Part shown: in pieces, positions 60,066 to 64,000 of the stretch
Position numbering within the stretch: the stretch's first letter is position 1
Layout of the letters: the number at the start of each line of letters is the position of its first letter
Assembly: GCA_022072055.1 (NCBI GenBank)
Contig: JAJVIK010000002.1
Location: forward strand, 107,615-171,614
Length of the DNA stretch: 64,000 nt
DNA from: a bacterium
GTDB taxonomy: Bacteria; Hinthialibacterota; Hinthialibacteria; OLB16
Direction of reading: 5' to 3'
Translations under genes and position numbers: made by a program
Notes under the pieces: model-generated
The model's input: only the letters and a program-made list of their open reading frames with translations
What the model was told of the DNA's origin: nothing
Databases searched by the model: none

Positions 60066-61133
60066 ATGAGCATCCAAGTCCGCGATATCACCAAGACTTT
60101 CGGGGCCTTCACCGCCCTGCGCGATGTGACCCTGGAGGTTCCCCCCGGTGACCTGCTCGCCTTGCTGGGTCCCTCCGGGTCCGGGAAGACCACCCTGCTG
60201 CGGATCATTTCGGGCCTCGAGGTTCCGGACTCCGGCCAGGTTCTGGTTCATGGCGAGGATGTCACCGACCAACCCCTTCGAGACCGCCGCGTGGGTTTTG
60301 TGTTCCAGCATTACGCCCTCTTCCGTCACATGACTGTTTTCGAGAATGTCGCCTTCGGGCTGCGTGTGAGGCCCCGCGCCGAACGCCCTTCCAAGGCGGA
60401 AATCCGCGAGCGGGTGATGCGCCTGCTTCAGCTGGTGCAGCTGGAGCAGCTCACTCATCGGTATCCCTCGCAGCTCTCCGGCGGGCAACGTCAGCGAGTG
60501 GCCCTCGCGCGCGCCCTCGCGGTCGAACCGAAGATCCTCCTGCTTGATGAACCCTTCGGCGCCCTGGACGCCAAGGTGCGGAAAGAGCTGCGGACCTGGC
60601 TCCGCCGTCTCCATGATGAGATCCATGTCACCAGCGTGTTCGTGACCCACGATCAGGAGGAGGCGCTGGAGGTGGCCGACCGGGTGGTCATCATGAACGA
60701 GGGGCGCATTGAGCAGGTCGGCTCGCCGGAGGAGGTTTACCACCATCCCAAGACCCCCTTTGTTTACAACTTCCTGGGGAATGTGAACCTGTTCCACAGC
60801 CGTGTGGAGAACGGCAAGGCCTACCTGGGAAACACTCTGATCGAGGTTCCGAAGACCGGGATCCACGACAGCCGCGAGGCCAAGGTGTTCATCCGCCCTC
60901 ACCTGCTCAACATCGAGCGCTCCCAGAACGGTCGCACCGCGTTCGGGGCCCGGATTCTTCACCTCAACCCGGCAGGTCCGATGGTCAAGGTGGAGCTTGA
61001 GACCGAATGGGGCGACAACATCCTGGTCGAGCTCTCACAAGACCGTTACCGGACCCTGGGGCTTCGCAAGGAGGAGTATGTGTATGTCAGCCCGAAGGAG
61101 TTCCAAGTTTACGCCGAGGATTATTCCATCTAA
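60066..61133 (+). CDS. cysA: Sulfate ABC transporter ATP-binding protein
   Basis: The protein has 355 residues. Walker A is [11 protein letters not shown], the signature is [15 protein letters not shown] and Walker B is [22 protein letters not shown] supplies the switch His. The C-terminal ~120 residues form a TOBE-type regulatory domain. It energises the CysT/CysW channel in the cytoplasm. The start has GGAG upstream. It is followed after nine bases by the DegT aminotransferase. Confidence 0.96.
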   Translation: MSIQVRDITKTFGAFTALRDVTLEVPPGDLLALLGPSGSGKTTLLRIISGLEVPDSGQVLVHGEDVTDQPLRDRRVGFVFQHYALFRHMTVFENVAFGLRVRPRAERPSKAEIRERVMRLLQLVQLEQLTHRYPSQLSGGQRQRVALARALAVEPKILLLDEPFGALDAKVRKELRTWLRRLHDEIHVTSVFVTHDQEEALEVADRVVIMNEGRIEQVGSPEEVYHHPKTPFVYNFLGNVNLFHSRVENGKAYLGNTLIEVPKTGIHDSREAKVFIRPHLLNIERSQNGRTAFGARILHLNPAGPMVKVELETEWGDNILVELSQDRYRTLGLRKEEYVYVSPKEFQVYAEDYSI

Positions 61134-61142
61134 GGTTCGCGC

Positions 61143-62309
61143 ATGGTTGATTCCGGTCACCTGGAGCGTTCGGAGGATTTCATTCCCATCGGCGAACCGG
61201 ACCTCTCCCCACTCGAGCGGGAGATGGTCCTCGAAGTCCTTGCCGGGGGTTGGCTCACCCGTGGAGCGGAGTGCGCGGCCTTCGAGGAAGAGTTTTGTCG
61301 GGCGGTCGGGGCCTCTCATGCCCTGGCCCTGAATTCGTGCACCGCGGCCCTGCACCTCGCGCTCCTGGTCCATCGGATCGGTCCGGGGGATGAGGTCATT
61401 CTCCCCTCACTGACCTTCACCGCCACCGGACATGTGGTGGTCCATGTGGGGGCCACCCCGGTTTTCGCGGAAATCGACCCCGAGACCTATTGTCTCGACC
61501 CGCGTCATGTCGAGACGCTCCTGTCCCCCCGGACCAAGGCGATCCTGCCCGTGCATTTTGGCGGGCATCCGGCGGAGCTCGATTCGCTTCGCGAGCTCGC
61601 CGAGCGGCATGGGCTGGTCCTTGTTGAAGACGCCGCGCACGCGCTCGGCGCCTCGTATCGAGGCGCCCCCATCGGGGCGGGGAAGAGCTGCGCCTGTTTC
61701 AGCTTCTACTCGAACAAGAACATTACCACAGCGGAGGGCGGCATGCTCACCCTTCCCAGCGAAGAGCTCTTGGATCACGCCGCGCGCTTGAGCCTGCATG
61801 GGATGAGCAAGGATTCCTGGAAGCGCTTTGGGAGCGAGGGAGATTGGCGCTACCAGGTCACTGAGTTCGGTTTCAAGTACAACGCCAACGATCTCCTGGC
61901 CGCCTTGGGCCGGGCGCAGATTTCGCGCTTGCCCGAGATGCAGGAGCGCCGCGCGCGCGCCTGGGGCTTCTACCAAGAGATGTTCGAGGGAGACCCCAGG
62001 CTGATCCTCCCAAGCGAACAGCCGGGTGTGGCGCATGCCCGCCATCTGTATGTCTTGCGGCTCAGCGTGGAGTCGCGAGCCGAGAGAGATGAGCTGGTGA
62101 ACGCCCTTCGGGAGAAGGGGATCGGGGCGACTGTTCACTATGATCCCCTGCATCTCCACCCGGCCTATCGCGAACGATTCGGCTTCCAATCGGGTATGCT
62201 GCCGGTGACCGAGCGGATCGCCTCCCGGATATTTTCCTTGCCGATGCACTCGCGCCTGAACGATCAGCAGCTCAACCGAGTTTCGACCGAAGTCCTCAGA
62301 TTAGCCTGA
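61143..62309 (+). CDS. DegT/DnrJ/EryC1/StrS-type aminotransferase
   Basis: The protein has 388 residues. PLP-dependent sugar-aminotransferase features include LNSCTAALHLALL, LPSLTFTATGHVVVHVGATP and EDAAHALGASY. The Lys of FYSNKNITTAEGGML forms the Schiff base. The family makes amino sugars on nucleotide carriers for surface polysaccharides. It begins nine bases after cysA and may be co-transcribed with it; a functional link with sulfur is not established. It converges on the GH99-like gene. Confidence 0.93.
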   Translation: MVDSGHLERSEDFIPIGEPDLSPLEREMVLEVLAGGWLTRGAECAAFEEEFCRAVGASHALALNSCTAALHLALLVHRIGPGDEVILPSLTFTATGHVVVHVGATPVFAEIDPETYCLDPRHVETLLSPRTKAILPVHFGGHPAELDSLRELAERHGLVLVEDAAHALGASYRGAPIGAGKSCACFSFYSNKNITTAEGGMLTLPSEELLDHAARLSLHGMSKDSWKRFGSEGDWRYQVTEFGFKYNANDLLAALGRAQISRLPEMQERRARAWGFYQEMFEGDPRLILPSEQPGVAHARHLYVLRLSVESRAERDELVNALREKGIGATVHYDPLHLHPAYRERFGFQSGMLPVTERIASRIFSLPMHSRLNDQQLNRVSTEVLRLA

Positions 62310-62313
62310 CCGG

Positions 62314-64000
62314 TTACTCAAAGCGGAATTCATCGATCCACGCTTCGATCCCCTCGCGCGAGCAAGGGTCCAGCCGGAAGGTCGGAATCCGTCCCTTCCA
62401 GCGTGGGTGGCCGGAGAGCTCGAAGACATAGTCATGGAACTCGGTGTCCGCGAGCAGCGGAAGCGAGACGCAGGTGGACTCGCTGGCCGGAGCGCCCGCG
62501 AGAGACCAGAAGAGTTGCGCGTGATTCCCTCCCTGGGGAGGATTGGCGAGACTCATCCGCAGCACCGCGCGGCTGAACCTGGAGGCCTTGAACTCCGGCA
62601 TCGACACCAGCAGGGCCGGGTCCGGCGAGGTGGTTCGGAATTTCAAAACCCCCCCTTCCGCGCGGAGGTCGGAGATGTTCATCATCGCCTTCCAACCCTC
62701 AGGCCCGCCCTCGAAGGTCCACTGGCTCACGGTCTGGACCGGGGGGAAATCGTAAGGTCCGAGTCCCACATCCCGCGGACCGAGGTTGATCGGCCAAGAG
62801 GAGGGATCCCCCTTGGCGAACACTCGCCGAATGCCCTCGTACATTTGAAATCCGAACTCGGTGCACGGCTCGATGTAACTCCCCTCGCCCCATTCGTTGA
62901 CCGGTCCGAGCACCACCAACGGAAGATCACGGTCCTCGCAATACTGTTTGGCCTGCCGCAGGAGGTCCTCAAAGAGCTCCGGGGTTCGACCTCCGATGAC
63001 CAGGGACTTCTCGCCATGCCAGGGGCGGGCATCCCAACCGGTGTCCACAATGGGGTAGTAGGTCAACTTGCCGCACACCCTTTCCTGGTTGGCCCAGGCT
63101 CTGGAGGCGCTTTCGACCACCTCGCGAAACCGTGCTCGCGCGCCGCCGAGGGAGGTGGGAGCGACGCTCCCCCACTCATGGTAGTTGGTGGCCCCCTCGT
63201 ACCCCTCCTCAAGCAAGGTCCGCGCCTGCCCCGATCCGGCATGGTCCGACATCGCCACGAAACGGATGCCTGGAAACCCGGCGTCGCGAGCCAACCCCTG
63301 GGACAGGGTGAGCGCCCTCCTGACCTGCTCGGACCCGCCCAAATCCTCCCGAACCAGGCTCGGATCCCATAGAAACAGAGCCGGCTTACCGTCGATCCGA
63401 TAGTAGCTTGGAAGGGAAAAGTAGTTCTCGATCCATTCCTCGCTCACCGCTTCCCAGTCGGCCAGGGAATGGCTCCCCTTGGGGTTGTGATTGGCCCACA
63501 TCAGAGCCACTTTCAGGTGGTCTCGAAAGCGGCACTTCCGGTAAGCCTCAAACCAGTGGGTCAGGTGCTGATTCCCGCGAATCCAATACCAATCGACCAA
63601 GAAACAGGTGATCCCGTTCTCCACCGCCCACTTGATTTGCCAGTCCACACACTCCGGATTTCCCTCATCATAGTACCCCAGCAACGGTTGGCGGTTCGGC
63701 GCCCAACGTCGAATGCAATCCCACTTGGAAGCGGAGTCCCATCCGGGGAAGTAGTACGCGCACACATCCGGCTCGGTCTCCACCGGGTTTGGAGGTGGGA
63801 TACTCCCCGCTGGCGGCAAGGGTGGGGTTGGATCAAAACGCAGCTCGGTCCGAGCAAGGACCCCCGACTCAGTCCCCCCGGCGCCGAGCGACAAGGTCGC
63901 CACTTGGACCGGATCCGCGCCGGGGGGGAGCTCCCAGAACAAGTCGGCCTGGTCTCCAGGTTCAAGCGGCGGTAAGACCTGTTCCTCCGGCGCGAGGTTC
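62314..64000 (-). CDS. GH99-like/WbsX-type glycoside hydrolase domain protein (5' end outside window)
   Basis: At least 561 residues are encoded; the frame is open through the right edge, so the true start lies outside the window. The first visible residues are a Pro-rich beta region. The TIM-barrel part begins with CAYYFPGW and includes FLVDWYWIRGN, MWANHNP and GPVNEWGEGSYIEP, the last being the hallmark of the WbsX/GH99-like group. A C-terminal beta-sandwich of ~150 residues (from QWTFEGGPEGW) may bind carbohydrate. The stop is four bases from that of the aminotransferase gene. The substrate is unknown. Confidence 0.85.
   Translation of the reverse strand, partial: NLAPEEQVLPPLEPGDQADLFWELPPGADPVQVATLSLGAGGTESGVLARTELRFDPTPPLPPAGSIPPPNPVETEPDVCAYYFPGWDSASKWDCIRRWAPNRQPLLGYYDEGNPECVDWQIKWAVENGITCFLVDWYWIRGNQHLTHWFEAYRKCRFRDHLKVALMWANHNPKGSHSLADWEAVSEEWIENYFSLPSYYRIDGKPALFLWDPSLVREDLGGSEQVRRALTLSQGLARDAGFPGIRFVAMSDHAGSGQARTLLEEGYEGATNYHEWGSVAPTSLGGARARFREVVESASRAWANQERVCGKLTYYPIVDTGWDARPWHGEKSLVIGGRTPELFEDLLRQAKQYCEDRDLPLVVLGPVNEWGEGSYIEPCTEFGFQMYEGIRRVFAKGDPSSWPINLGPRDVGLGPYDFPPVQTVSQWTFEGGPEGWKAMMNISDLRAEGGVLKFRTTSPDPALLVSMPEFKASRFSRAVLRMSLANPPQGGNHAQLFWSLAGAPASESTCVSLPLLADTEFHDYVFELSGHPRWKGRIPTFRLDPCSREGIEAWIDEFRFE

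Overview
The window looks like a chromosomal segment of a high-GC, Gram-negative-type (diderm) bacterium. It encodes lipid A/LPS enzymes (WaaA, two LpxL-type acyltransferases), a beta-barrel outer-membrane porin, a lipoprotein, an A2M/PBP1C pair, pyruvate phosphate dikinase, a GspG-type prepilin and several carbohydrate-active proteins (GH63-like, five-bladed propeller, GH99-like). That mix resembles environmental Planctomycetota, Hydrogenedentota or Sumerlaeota genomes, but this is inference and the phylum cannot be fixed from the window. I see no phage, transposase, CRISPR or plasmid genes. One tRNA (Leu, anticodon GAG) is present.

Layout, left half: a CNNM/CBS protein (+) and dnaE (-). A + strand cluster of membrane protein, NodB-like deacetylase, tandem alpha/beta-hydrolase and secreted helical protein leads to a promoter and the A2M-pbpC pair. 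Next is an oxidoreductase/glycosidase operon (FMN reductase, SDR, GH63-like). A six-gene minus-strand operon follows, in transcription order DA1-like LIM/peptidase, VWA membrane protein, PilZ protein, repeat-domain lipoprotein, sensor kinase and nucleotidyltransferase-fold protein. Divergent from it are a secreted beta-propeller protein, uvrB and an adenylate cyclase.

Layout, right half: a tightly overlapped operon ktrB-ktrA-monooxygenase-Fe-ADH-waaA; a methyltransferase with a small membrane protein (-); two dipeptide-type ABC permeases; tRNA-Leu; a lipid A acyltransferase pair with a small membrane protein (-); a prepilin; a HAD phosphatase; an HDOD protein; and ppdK with a histone-H1-like tail. 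The right end is a sulfate uptake operon (yezD, porin, sbp, cysT, cysW, cysA, then a DegT aminotransferase) converging on a GH99-like gene cut by the window edge.

Most notable: (1) the sulfate operon leader, with a good promoter, an imperfect 24-bp direct repeat and a nested stem structure, plus three consecutive hairpins in front of sbp; (2) the six-gene DA1/VWA/PilZ/kinase operon, which I cannot match to a named system; (3) a dispersed GC-rich repeat that supplies the C-terminal codons of two genes, including dnaE; (4) the basic Lys/Ala/Pro tail on PPDK. Starts were re-chosen from ribosome-binding sites or signal peptides where the longest open frame was implausible.
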